Shown here piece after piece: positions 52,815-60,984 of a stretch of DNA of 64,000 nt (its first letter is position 1; the number at the start of each line of letters is the position of its first letter). The position numbers were made by a program, and so were the translations under genes. The stretch lies in contig OZ245731.1 in NCBI GenBank assembly GCA_965227155.1, positions 4,340,001 to 4,404,000 on the forward strand, read 5' to 3'. Below the pieces are notes generated by a model. It ran no database searches, had not been told where the DNA came from, and was given only the letters and a program-made list of their open reading frames with translations. The stretch is from UBA6059 sp965227155 (GTDB lineage Bacteria; Bacteroidota; Bacteroidia; Cytophagales; Cyclobacteriaceae).

Positions 52815-53483
52815 ATGGAGTTAAAACTCAGTTTTACAGAAGAAAATTACCTGAAAGCTATCTATCACCTATCGGAAGGTGGTGTGTCTAGTGTTTCCAC
52901 CAATGCGCTTTCTGACTTTATGGAAACCAAACCTGCGTCTGTAAGTGATATGATCAAAAAGCTGGCGCAGAAGGAAGTCGTGAGTTATGAAAAGTATCGA
53001 GGTGTTAATATTTCAGAAAAGGGTAGAACAAAGGCATTACAGATCATCCGAAAACACCGATTGTGGGAGGTATTTCTGGTTGACAAGCTCAATTTTCAGT
53101 GGGATGAGGTGCATGAAGTGGCAGAAGAATTGGAGCATATCAACTCTCCCCTGCTTATCAAGCGTTTGGATGCGTACCTCGACTATCCAAGAGTAGACCC
53201 TCATGGTGACCCCATTCCTGAAGAAGATGGAACCATTAAGCAAGTAAAGCAGGTGCCCCTGGCTGAGGTTCAGGATCACAATATTTATCGTGTCGCCTCT
53301 GTGAACGACAGCAACAATCAGTTTCTACAATACCTTAATAAGATTGGCATATACATTAATGCAAAAGTAAAAGTGATTGATAAAATAGAGTTTGATGGTT
53401 CGCTTGAAATTGCTGTTGATAATGGGCCATCTATTTACATTTCACAACAAGCGTCTAACAACATATTGGTAACTACAAAATGA
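52815..53483 (+). CDS. DtxR/MntR-family metal-dependent transcriptional regulator
   Basis: 222 residues. Winged HTH at the N-terminus (E-E-N-Y-L-K-A-I-Y-H-L, K-P-A-S-V-S-D-M-I-K-K-L), metal-binding/dimerisation domain with R-K-H-R-L-W-E-V-F-L (about 74-83), D-E-V-H-E-V-A-E-E-L-E-H (about 92-103) and D-P-H-G-D-P-I-P, and a C-terminal FeoA/SH3-like domain (from about 140). It should sense Mn or Fe and control the transporter genes that follow. The next gene overlaps by 4 bases. The nature of the metal is not decided by sequence. Confidence 0.92.
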   Translation: MELKLSFTEENYLKAIYHLSEGGVSSVSTNALSDFMETKPASVSDMIKKLAQKEVVSYEKYRGVNISEKGRTKALQIIRKHRLWEVFLVDKLNFQWDEVHEVAEELEHINSPLLIKRLDAYLDYPRVDPHGDPIPEEDGTIKQVKQVPLAEVQDHNIYRVASVNDSNNQFLQYLNKIGIYINAKVKVIDKIEFDGSLEIAVDNGPSIYISQQASNNILVTTK

Positions 53484-54403
53484 AGCTACGAATAACCTTT
53501 TTAGCCATATCACTGGCAGCCATGCTTTGGGCCTGTCAGCCTACAAAGGAAAATACAGATTCTAATCGTAAACCCAGAGTTGTTGCCACTACGGGTATGA
53601 TTTATGATGTAGTGCTCAACATCTCTGGTGATAGCATTGATGCCCAGCCGCTTATGGGGCCAGGTGTTGACCCTCACCTTTATAAAGCCACGCAGGGTGA
53701 TTTAAAAAAGCTGACGGAAGCTGACCTGGTACTTTATAATGGTTTGTTTTTGGAAGGTAAAATGGGTGAGGTTTTTGATAAACTCAGTAGAATCAAACCA
53801 ATTGTGGCCGTTGCTGAGACGGTACCTGAAGCGCAGCTTCGCAACAGCACACAATATGAAGATGCTTATGATCCTCACATATGGTTTGATGTATCGCTCT
53901 GGAAAAACGCTGTTAAGGAAACAAATCGTGCTCTACAGGAAATTGACCCTGATAATAGTGAATACTATCGCACAAACACTGAAAACTACCTGCAGCAGCT
54001 CGATACGCTGCATCAGTGGGTAAAAAAGCGAATAGCTGAAATTCCTGAAGATCAAAGAATCCTTGTTACAGCGCATGATGCATTTGGCTATTTTGGAGAT
54101 GCCTATGGTATTGAAGTAGTTGGCTTGCAGGGCATCTCTACCCTATCTGAATTTGGTCTGAAGGATATTTCCAACCTGGTAGATATGATTACCGAGCGTA
54201 AGATCAGGGCTGTATTTGTTGAAACCTCTGTTTCACCAAAAGCCATCAACGCCGTGGTAACGGGTTGTAGAGAAAAGGGGCACGATGTAGTGATTGGTGG
54301 TAATTTGTTTTCCGATGCGATGGGGCCTTTTGGCACTTTCGAAGGCACCTACATCGGTATGGTCACAACCAATGTTAATACCATTGTAGAAGCTTTAAAA
54401 TAA
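53480..54403 (+). CDS. troA: Metal ABC transporter substrate-binding lipoprotein (TroA-like)
   Basis: 307 residues with lipobox M-L-W-A-C (Cys about 19). Metal-binding His residues are seen in D-P-H-L-Y (near 65) and in D-P-H-I-W-F-D (near 133), plus a later H-D-A-F-G-Y (near 197) and D-A-M-G-P-F near the C-terminus, where the last acidic ligand sits. It matches the cluster A-I Zn/Mn/Fe-binding proteins and shows no long His-rich loop, which argues a little for Mn or Fe over Zn. Overlaps the regulator gene and is followed after 7 bases by the ATPase. Confidence 0.92.
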   Translation: MKLRITFLAISLAAMLWACQPTKENTDSNRKPRVVATTGMIYDVVLNISGDSIDAQPLMGPGVDPHLYKATQGDLKKLTEADLVLYNGLFLEGKMGEVFDKLSRIKPIVAVAETVPEAQLRNSTQYEDAYDPHIWFDVSLWKNAVKETNRALQEIDPDNSEYYRTNTENYLQQLDTLHQWVKKRIAEIPEDQRILVTAHDAFGYFGDAYGIEVVGLQGISTLSEFGLKDISNLVDMITERKIRAVFVETSVSPKAINAVVTGCREKGHDVVIGGNLFSDAMGPFGTFEGTYIGMVTTNVNTIVEALK

Positions 54404-54410
54404 GCATATT

Positions 54411-55199
54411 ATGATCCAACAGGTAGATAATCCGGTTCTGGAAATCCATGATCTAACGGTCTCATACAACAATAAACCGGTACTTTGGGGTATTGACATG
54501 ACAATTCCCCGTGGTGCCTTGGTTGGCATTGTAGGCCCCAATGGTGCCGGTAAATCTACCTTGATCAAATCAGTAATGGGACTGGTGCCCATGGGTTCGG
54601 GATACGTGGAATTATTTGGCGAACCACTAAAAAAAGTCCGTAACCAGGTGAGTTATGTGCCACAACGCGGTACCGTCGACTGGGATTTTCCTGCTTCAGT
54701 ACGCGATGTAGTAGTTATGGGCCGATATGGTAAGCTGGGCCTTTTCAAAAGACCTAGAAAGGCAGACTATGAAGCGGCTGACCGTGCCATCCGTCAGGTA
54801 GGAATGGAAAACTTCGCCTCCAGGCAAATATCTCAGCTCTCAGGCGGCCAACAGCAGCGGGTATTTCTGGCTCGGGCATTAGCGCAGCAGGCCGACATCT
54901 ATTTTCTGGATGAGCCCTTTGCCGGAGTAGATGCCGCTACAGAGAAAGCCATCATTGCACTATTGCGAAAGATGACGGAAGAGCAAAAAACTGTCATTGT
55001 GGTGCATCATGATTTGCAATCCGTAGAGACCTACTTCAATTGGGTAATTCTGCTAAACACAAGACTGGTCGCCTCCGGCCCTACCGAAAAGGTTTTCAAC
55101 CACGACCTGCTGCAGGAAACTTATGGCGGTAAGCTGACCTTGCTTTCCGAGGTATCCAATCTGCTGAAAAGAGGTTCATTTCCAAACCGGGAGGTATAA
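54411..55199 (+). CDS. troB: Metal ABC transporter ATP-binding protein (TroB-like)
   Basis: 262 residues of ABC ATPase: Walker A G-P-N-G-A-G-K-S-T (about 43-51), Q-loop in Y-V-P-Q-R, signature L-S-G-G-Q-Q-Q-R, Walker B I-Y-F-L-D-E-P and H-loop V-V-H-H-D. The W-D-F-P-A-S-V-R-D-V-V segment is typical of Mn/Zn/Fe importers. Its stop overlaps the permease start (TAATG). Confidence 0.95.
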   Translation: MIQQVDNPVLEIHDLTVSYNNKPVLWGIDMTIPRGALVGIVGPNGAGKSTLIKSVMGLVPMGSGYVELFGEPLKKVRNQVSYVPQRGTVDWDFPASVRDVVVMGRYGKLGLFKRPRKADYEAADRAIRQVGMENFASRQISQLSGGQQQRVFLARALAQQADIYFLDEPFAGVDAATEKAIIALLRKMTEEQKTVIVVHHDLQSVETYFNWVILLNTRLVASGPTEKVFNHDLLQETYGGKLTLLSEVSNLLKRGSFPNREV

Positions 55200-56488
55200 T
55201 GGATCAACTGTACCAATTTTTAAGTTTTTCTGATCCTAACGTCCGCTATGTGGTGGTTGGTACTATTCTATTGGCAGTAAGTTCCGCTTTGGTAGGTTCT
55301 TTTACCTTTCTGAAAAAAAAGGCCTTGGTGGGTGATGCAGTAGCACATGCCGTATTGCCGGGGGTATGTCTGGCCTTTCTATTGTCAGGCAATAAAAATC
55401 CTGTCTTTCTGATCATTGGTGCTTTCATTACAGGCTGGCTTTCCCTGGTGATTATTGATCAAATCACAGCCAATTCCCGCATCAAAGAAGATACTGCTAT
55501 TGGTCTAATCCTTTCGGTTTTTTTCGGTGTAGGCATCTTGTTGCTTACTTATATTCAACATTCAGGCAATGCCGCTCAAAGTGGGTTAGACACCTTCCTT
55601 TTTGGCAAAGCGGCGGCTATGGTGCAGCAGGATGTTATTGTATTTTCTACAGTGAGCATAATGCTAATCCTCCTTGTCATGATATTCTTCAAAGAGCTTA
55701 TGCTCATTGCTTTTGATGAAGATTATGCTGTTTCCATAGGTTATCCGGTGCGCAGGCTTGAGTTGGTGCTTACCACCCTTACGGTGATGGCAGTGGTCGT
55801 GGGCATCCAGGCTGTAGGGGTTGTGCTGATGGCAGCCATGCTGATAACGCCTGCTGCTGCTGCCCGATTCTGGACTGACAATTTGAAGATCATGCTGCTG
55901 CTGGCTGCTATCTTTGGGATGTTTTCAGGTGTTGTAGGTGCATATGTAAGCTATGTGGCCCCTGCTATGCCGACCGGCCCATGGATCGTCATGATTATCT
56001 CGATGATCGCCATGGCGTCCTTTTTTATTGCGCCAAAAAAGGGCATTTTCTTCAAAATGTGGCATCAATATCGTATTCGAAGGATGATCCTGGAAGAAAA
56101 TATCCTAAAAGTGTTCTGCCACTTAGGTGAAAAGGATGAAGACTATTTTAAACCTCGTTCACGTGAAGAGATTATTGCACAGCGAGAACTACGGCATACT
56201 AAACTCAACTTCGGATTGCTTCGCCTCAGACAGCAGGGCTATTTAAGAAAGAAAGGCAAAGCTTTCCTACTAACGCAAGACGGCAAAAACAAAGGACTTA
56301 GAATCATCAAACTCCATCGCTTATGGGAACTCTACCTTACAAAGTACTTACGCATCGCACCGGACCATGTCCATGATGACGCTGAAACTATCGAACATAT
56401 CATTACGCCAGATATCGAGCGCAAACTGGAAGAACTACTCGAATACCCCGAAATGGATCCGCATCAGTCAAAAATTCCGTATCAGTGA
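55199..56488 (+). CDS. troC: Metal ABC transporter permease fused to a DtxR-like domain (TroC-like)
   Basis: 429 residues in two parts. Residues about 1-285 are a Mn/Zn/Fe permease with 8-9 helices and the G-D-A-V-A-H-A-V-L-P-G motif (about 43-53). After F-F-I-A-P-K-K-G-I-F-F, a soluble region (about 292-429) has a winged-helix part and a DtxR-like dimerisation domain: I-K-L-H-R-L-W-E-L-Y-L-T-K-Y-L, then H-D-D-A-E-T-I-E-H, E-M-D-P-H. The same residues bind metal in the free regulator at 52815. The cytoplasmic domain may sense metal and gate transport; whether it still binds DNA is unknown. Confidence 0.9.
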   Translation: MDQLYQFLSFSDPNVRYVVVGTILLAVSSALVGSFTFLKKKALVGDAVAHAVLPGVCLAFLLSGNKNPVFLIIGAFITGWLSLVIIDQITANSRIKEDTAIGLILSVFFGVGILLLTYIQHSGNAAQSGLDTFLFGKAAAMVQQDVIVFSTVSIMLILLVMIFFKELMLIAFDEDYAVSIGYPVRRLELVLTTLTVMAVVVGIQAVGVVLMAAMLITPAAAARFWTDNLKIMLLLAAIFGMFSGVVGAYVSYVAPAMPTGPWIVMIISMIAMASFFIAPKKGIFFKMWHQYRIRRMILEENILKVFCHLGEKDEDYFKPRSREEIIAQRELRHTKLNFGLLRLRQQGYLRKKGKAFLLTQDGKNKGLRIIKLHRLWELYLTKYLRIAPDHVHDDAETIEHIITPDIERKLEELLEYPEMDPHQSKIPYQ

Positions 56489-56515
56489 TTTATAATGTTG
56501 AATTATTAATGAGTG

Positions 56516-56526
56516 ATTAATAATGA
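56516..56526. repeat. AT-rich inverted repeats around the four-helix-bundle gene
   Basis: ATTAATAATGA (56516-56526), whose exact complement TCATTATTAAT lies at 56948-56958, on the other side of the inserted gene. Around both copies are further ATTAATGA/TCATTAAT-like repeats (56499-56540 and 56925-56965). They frame the gene that interrupts the metal-transport operon. Confidence 0.5.
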
Positions 56527-56565
56527 ATAATCAAGAATTAGTAATAGTGGAATAAGTAATTAGAA

Positions 56566-56922
56566 ATGAAGGAGCAGAGAGAAAATATAGTAGCAATAAA
56601 ATCGTTTGAATTTGCTGTGAAAATTGTCAATCTATGTAAGCTCCTTGCAGATGACCAAAGAGAATACGTACTTTCAAAACAGCTTTTACGGTCGGGCACT
56701 TCAATTGGTGCAAATATAGAGGAAGCTATCGGAGGTATCTCTAAGAAAGATTTCAGAGCCAAGATGAGCATAAGCTACAAGGAGGCTAGAGAAACGCATT
56801 ACTGGTTAAGGCTCATGCATAAAACAGGCCTAATTCCAGAAAATGATTTTAAAGAACTAGAAAAAGATTGTATTCAACTAATGAAGATATTATTCTCCAT
56901 AGTGAAAAGCTCAGAAGTTTAA
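56566..56922 (+). CDS. Four-helix-bundle protein (S23/avd-like) inserted in the metal-transport operon
   Basis: 118 residues of the four-helix-bundle family related to 23S rRNA intervening-sequence proteins and diversity-retroelement Avd: I-V-A-I-K-S-F-E-F-A-V-K-I-V near the start, Q-L-L-R-S-G-T-S-I-G-A-N-I-E-E-A (about 42-57) and Y-K-E-A-R-E-T-H-Y-W-L-R-L (about 67-79). No reverse transcriptase or rRNA gene is near, so the intervening-sequence and diversity-element roles do not fit here. The gene lies between troC and troD within AT-rich flanks, with no link to metal uptake. Confidence 0.9.
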   Translation: MKEQRENIVAIKSFEFAVKIVNLCKLLADDQREYVLSKQLLRSGTSIGANIEEAIGGISKKDFRAKMSISYKEARETHYWLRLMHKTGLIPENDFKELEKDCIQLMKILFSIVKSSEV

Positions 56923-56956
56923 TTATAAATTAATCATTACCCATTAATCATTATTA

Positions 56957-57859
56957 ATGAATGAATTCTACATCATACTAGCAGGCACATTAGTCGCTGT
57001 TTCTTGCGGATTGTTGGGGTGTTATTTGATCCTGCGGAAAATGGCAATGGTTGGTGATGCGATTTCCCATGCGGTACTACCGGGCATTGTTATAGCATTT
57101 TTTTTGGCGGAAAGCAGGGATTCTTTTTACATGCTTCTGGGGGCCGGTCTCATTGGTATGCTTACCACTTTCTTGATTGAGTTTTTGCATCAAAAAGGGA
57201 AATTGCAGACCGATGCATCTATTGGTGTGACTTTTACCTGGCTTTTTGCGCTTGGGGTAATCCTGATCTCGGCATTTGCCGGACAGGTAGACCTGGATCA
57301 GGAATGCGTCTTGTATGGCGAGATTGCTTATGTGCCTCTCGATCTATGGATTACGGAGGACGGTACCATTCTTGGCCCAAGAATATTGTATTTACTTGGT
57401 TTTGTGCTATTGCTGGTGATCAGTTTCATTGTGTTTGGATACAAAGAGCTGTACATCACCACCTTCGATCCTGCCTATGCGGCAGCCATCGGCGTATCAA
57501 CCACACTTTGGCATTATCTGTTGATGGGCGCTGTGTCCTTCACAACCGTTGCTTCCTTTGAGGCGGTGGGTGCAATCTTGGTAGTAGCTATGTTGATCGC
57601 TCCACCAGCAACGGCATACCTGCTAACAGATAAGTTCAAAGTTATGCTGGCAATTACTTGTGTGCTGGGGTTCCTGATCAGCATACTGGGATATTATCTT
57701 GCGGTGGCCCTGGATGGCTCAATTGCCGGGGCAATGGCAACTGTAGCCGGAATTTTATTTGCATTAACGTTTCTTTTCTCACCTTCACAGGGTGTCATCA
57801 TCAGATTCATCAAACAAAAAAGACAACAACATGACCTTGCTACTACTGCTGTGGATTAA
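56957..57859 (+). CDS. troD: Metal ABC transporter permease (TroD-like)
   Basis: 300 residues with 8-9 membrane helices and the G-D-A-I-S-H-A-V-L-P-G-I motif (about 33-44). It is the second permease of a TroC/TroD heteromer; unlike troC it has no regulator domain. The last 28 bases overlap the next gene. The interruption by a 360-base gene and its flanks suggests troC and troD were once adjacent. A Met three codons downstream (56961 is out of frame) does not compete as a start. Confidence 0.92.
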   Translation: MNEFYIILAGTLVAVSCGLLGCYLILRKMAMVGDAISHAVLPGIVIAFFLAESRDSFYMLLGAGLIGMLTTFLIEFLHQKGKLQTDASIGVTFTWLFALGVILISAFAGQVDLDQECVLYGEIAYVPLDLWITEDGTILGPRILYLLGFVLLLVISFIVFGYKELYITTFDPAYAAAIGVSTTLWHYLLMGAVSFTTVASFEAVGAILVVAMLIAPPATAYLLTDKFKVMLAITCVLGFLISILGYYLAVALDGSIAGAMATVAGILFALTFLFSPSQGVIIRFIKQKRQQHDLATTAVD

Positions 57860-58241
57860 TCTATTTCCCATTATTCAGGATGAAATCATGTGGTTTGGGC
57901 CTGAACAGATAATGCCAAATGCTGAAAAACCTTACTTCATAAAAGTATATGCCAAATGGTGTGGCTGGTGCAAAAAGCTTGATAAAACAACATTTCTGGA
58001 GCCCGAAGTGATTACCACACTCAATGAGCATTTCATTCCTATTCATTTAGACGGGGAATCAGATACAAAAATCAATGTTGACGGTCAGGTTTTTCAAACC
58101 AGGGATTTTCTAAAGCACATCCAAATAGAAGGCTACCCCACTTTAGTGATGATTGATAAAAATGGTGCAATTTCAGAAATTAGTCCAGGCTACAAAACAG
58201 ACAAGCAGCTGCTGCGGATGCTTAGGAAGCATATGGAATAG
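57831..58241 (+). CDS. Thioredoxin-fold protein (C-G-W-C)
   Basis: 136 residues from the ATG at 57831: a short hydrophobic leader (L-L-L-L-L-W-I-N-L-F-P-I-I) that may be a signal or anchor, then a thioredoxin domain with active site W-C44-G-W-C47-K and cis-Pro in E-G-Y-P-T-L-V. It resembles DUF255/thioredoxin_7-like exported proteins. The overlap with troD (28 bases) means co-translation. The upstream frame from 57792 lies wholly inside troD and lacks a leader. Confidence 0.85.
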   Translation: MTLLLLLWINLFPIIQDEIMWFGPEQIMPNAEKPYFIKVYAKWCGWCKKLDKTTFLEPEVITTLNEHFIPIHLDGESDTKINVDGQVFQTRDFLKHIQIEGYPTLVMIDKNGAISEISPGYKTDKQLLRMLRKHME

Positions 58242-58253
58242 TGGTTTTTAGCC

Positions 58254-58261
58254 TAGCTTTG
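58254..58261 (+). promoter_or_regulatory. TAnnTTTG promoter element before mnmE
   Basis: TAGCTTTG, identical to the element ahead of the metal regulator, ends 7 bases before the mnmE ATG at 58269. Transcription would start at or very near the start codon, giving a leaderless or near-leaderless mRNA. Confidence 0.45.
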
Positions 58262-58268
58262 TGGTAGC

Positions 58269-59651
58269 ATGAGCAAAGTTACAAGAGAACTAGTTGAAGA
58301 TACCATAGTAGCCTTAGCTACACCTCCCGGTGTAGGTGCGATAGGTGTAATCAGAGTTTCTGGTCCGGAGGCCATCGTGCTTACCAACCGCATTTTCAAA
58401 GGAAAAGACCTCACCCAACAGCCAACCCATACTGTACACCTGGGCACTATCCGTCAGGGCAATGATATCATTGATGAAGTGCTGGTTACACTTTTCATTG
58501 CTCCAAAATCCTTCACCAAGGAAAATGTAGTTGAAATCTCATGCCACGGTTCGAATTATATTCTTCGTAGGGTAATCAACTTATTGCTCACTGAAGGCGC
58601 ACGGCTGGCCAGGCCTGGTGAATTTACGAAACGCGCCTTTCTCAATGGTCAGTTTGATTTGGCTCAAGCTGAAGCTGTAGCAGACCTTATTGCCTCCGAT
58701 TCAGAAGCCAGCCACAAAGCTGCTATCAATCAAATGCGAGGTGGTTTCTCTCAGGAAATTGCTCAACTACGGGAAAGGCTCATCCACTTTGCCTCAATGA
58801 TAGAGCTGGAGCTGGATTTTGGTGAGGAAGATGTGGAATTTGCCAGCCGGGATGAGCTCCGCACACTTATCAATGAATTACTGCATGTAATCAATACCCT
58901 GATCAACAGCTTCGACCTGGGCAATGTGATCAAAAATGGGGTGCCTACAGTGATTGCTGGCAAACCAAATGCAGGCAAGTCTACCCTACTCAATGCCCTG
59001 CTCAACGAGGAGAAAGCCATTGTATCAGACATCCCAGGAACTACCCGCGACTTTATTGAAGATGAAATGGTTATCGATGGCGTGAGCTTTCGCTTCATCG
59101 ATACAGCCGGCATCAGGGAAACCATCGATGCAGTAGAGAAAATTGGTGTGGAACGCACCCACTCCAAAATGAAGGAAGCCAGTCTGATCCTATTCCTTTT
59201 TGATTTGAGCCAGGACACCCGGCAGGAAATCCACCAGCAGATCAACCAGCTGGAAAACATAGGTATTCCCTACATACTGGTAGGCAATAAAATCGATTTA
59301 GCTGACCAGGAAACCGTTAACCACTTTGCCGAAGATGATCGGTGGATATTTATCAGTGCAGCCAAAAAGACCCATCTCGATGAACTGAAATCCAAGATCA
59401 CAGAACTGATACACCTCGACAGCTTCAAAACCGGTAACACCATAGTGACCAATGCCCGCCATTTTGAAAGTTTGCTCAACACCAAAAAAGCTCTATTAGA
59501 GGTGATCGAGGGATTGGATAAGCAGGTAACGAACGATTTCCTGGCGATGGACATCCGGCAGTCATTACATTACCTGGGTGAAATCACTGGAGAAATAACT
59601 ACAGACGACCTGCTGGCGAATATTTTTTCGAAGTTTTGTATTGGGAAATAA
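58269..59651 (+). CDS. mnmE: tRNA uridine-5-carboxymethylaminomethyl modification GTPase MnmE
   Basis: 460 residues, full length. The N-terminal folate-binding domain opens D-T-I-V-A-L-A-T-P-P-G-x-G-A-I-G-V-I-R-V-S-G, the GTPase G1 loop is G-K-P-N-A-G-K-S-T (about 231-239), followed by the G2/G3 G-T-T-R-D and D-T-A-G-I-R-E-T, G4 N-K-I-D, and the C-terminal C-I-G-K with the essential Cys at 457. With MnmG it modifies wobble uridines of tRNA. All motifs are intact. Probably its own promoter; the gap to the thioredoxin gene is 27 bases. Confidence 0.97.
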   Translation: MSKVTRELVEDTIVALATPPGVGAIGVIRVSGPEAIVLTNRIFKGKDLTQQPTHTVHLGTIRQGNDIIDEVLVTLFIAPKSFTKENVVEISCHGSNYILRRVINLLLTEGARLARPGEFTKRAFLNGQFDLAQAEAVADLIASDSEASHKAAINQMRGGFSQEIAQLRERLIHFASMIELELDFGEEDVEFASRDELRTLINELLHVINTLINSFDLGNVIKNGVPTVIAGKPNAGKSTLLNALLNEEKAIVSDIPGTTRDFIEDEMVIDGVSFRFIDTAGIRETIDAVEKIGVERTHSKMKEASLILFLFDLSQDTRQEIHQQINQLENIGIPYILVGNKIDLADQETVNHFAEDDRWIFISAAKKTHLDELKSKITELIHLDSFKTGNTIVTNARHFESLLNTKKALLEVIEGLDKQVTNDFLAMDIRQSLHYLGEITGEITTDDLLANIFSKFCIGK

Positions 59652-59867
59652 ATGATGCTTAAGATCTGGTTATTTAAGCTGTTTTAGTTTGATGAAACTT
59701 TACATTGTAAAGTACTATCGCGATAAGAATCAGAAAGTAATTTTACCATATTAGTGCATAGTAGGAAAAGATGCATTACATACGATAGAAACCTTAATGA
59801 AGCAAAGCCGAATGCATATATAACCAAAAAAAACTCTAATGGGAAAGCGTTATGAGATACTAAAGCT

Positions 59868-60575
59868 CTACCTCAAAGAGCTTACCTTAAAATCATATAT
59901 TTTCATATGATTTCGGACCGTACGAAAGGCAAACCACCCTTCATGATAGGGTAAATCATCATCGAGCTGAAATAGCGTTTTACCATCTACACCATAAGAC
60001 ACTTTATTCCCTTCAATTTTTATTTCTATCTTCATCCTCTCATTGGGCTTCAAAAGAAAAGGTTCGGCAAGATCGTGTTCGGGTAATAATGGTCTTTCTT
60101 CGGTATAACCCGGATACCTCCTAAAGCGAGTCGTACTATTGCTATTGCCTCCATAGCCCACATAATAAGTGCGCAATGCATGATAGGTACCAAACTTACC
60201 GGTACGCACAGAGTCAGGGCAAGAGAATATATCATCAGGGCAACGGGGGTCGATCGCCATAAAAAAACAATTCAAATCACTGACCCTATCATTTGGGCCT
60301 CCTTCATCAACTACCACAACCGTATATTCAATTTTTACCGGTGCTGTGATCTTATCCTTAAACCATATGGAGGCACCTTTGACAGCATCAATATCAAGTG
60401 CGTTATTCTTTATGGTCAACTGCCCTTCCTCCGGTGATTCTGTTTCCTCAACAAAAAATAACAGATCGGCTTCTTTGTCAAATGTAATATCATAAAGCAC
60501 CTGAGTGTTGGATTGAGAACACGCTGAAAAAGCAAATACCAATATAACGGCAGTTACAATTTGACAAATCTGCAT
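59868..60575 (-). CDS. Secreted lipoprotein, DUF6250-like (glycan lyase-like sandwich)
   Basis: 235 residues from the ATG at 60575, which gives a lipoprotein signal (V-F-A-F-S-A-C-S-Q, Cys about 19); upstream Met codons to 60674 add a non-signal extension. The jelly-roll pattern includes W-F-K-D-K-I-T-A-P-V-K-I-E-Y, D-L-N-C-F-F-M-A-x-D-P, T-Y-Y-V-G-Y-G-G-N-x-N-S-T-T-R-F-R-R-Y, and G-W-F-A-F-R-T-V-x-N-H at the end. This resembles DUF6250 proteins linked to polysaccharide use; I am not sure of enzymatic activity. It has no polysaccharide-use neighbours here. Confidence 0.75.
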   Translation of the reverse strand: MQICQIVTAVILVFAFSACSQSNTQVLYDITFDKEADLLFFVEETESPEEGQLTIKNNALDIDAVKGASIWFKDKITAPVKIEYTVVVVDEGGPNDRVSDLNCFFMAIDPRCPDDIFSCPDSVRTGKFGTYHALRTYYVGYGGNSNSTTRFRRYPGYTEERPLLPEHDLAEPFLLKPNERMKIEIKIEGNKVSYGVDGKTLFQLDDDLPYHEGWFAFRTVRNHMKIYDFKVSSLR

Positions 60576-60984
60576 TATAATCTTTTTAAGAAATGTAATC
60601 TCACTTTTGGATTTTCTTTTAGATGACATAAAACTATAACAAACTAAAAGAAAGTTCAAAAATCCAATAGGCACTTTTATGCATGTATTTACTTTCGAGA
60701 TTTATACATCAAAACTTTATTTTTTTTGTTGATTAAAGCATTTTTCAACATTTCCAAGATGCTATTATCCTTTTCAATAAGGCAGAGGGACTAGTGAAGG
60801 CAAACTGTATTAATAATCAAGATTTATAAAGCCAATCTAATTGAAATGATGTCTAATTATATATTCAGGTAAAAGCTATCACTATGAATTAAAAAGACAA
60901 ATTGTTACATTCCTTTGCAAAAAACTCCTTAAATCCATTGGTTTTTATAATGATAAATTAAATATTTTTAACAAAATAGATTCT
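60576..60984. other. Long AT-rich intergenic region
   Basis: About 400 bases between the divergent lipoprotein and helicase genes. It is AT-rich with several short T-runs. I find no tRNA, no clear hairpin terminator and no convincing TAnnTTTG promoter; TTGTTACATTCCTTTGC near 60901 is a weak candidate for the helicase gene. Promoters of both divergent genes must lie here. Confidence 0.4.

Noticed and set aside
56566..56922. Reading the four-helix-bundle gene as an Avd protein of a diversity-generating retroelement
   Set aside because: No reverse transcriptase, template repeat or variable target gene was found within the window.
58763..59260. 165-codon minus-strand frame inside mnmE
   Set aside because: It is an antisense shadow rich in Ser/Arg; mnmE motifs on the plus strand are intact over the same bases.
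59698..59712. Short palindrome CTTTACATTGTAAAG after mnmE
   Set aside because: It has no T-run, is not near a start codon and is short enough to be chance in AT-rich DNA.
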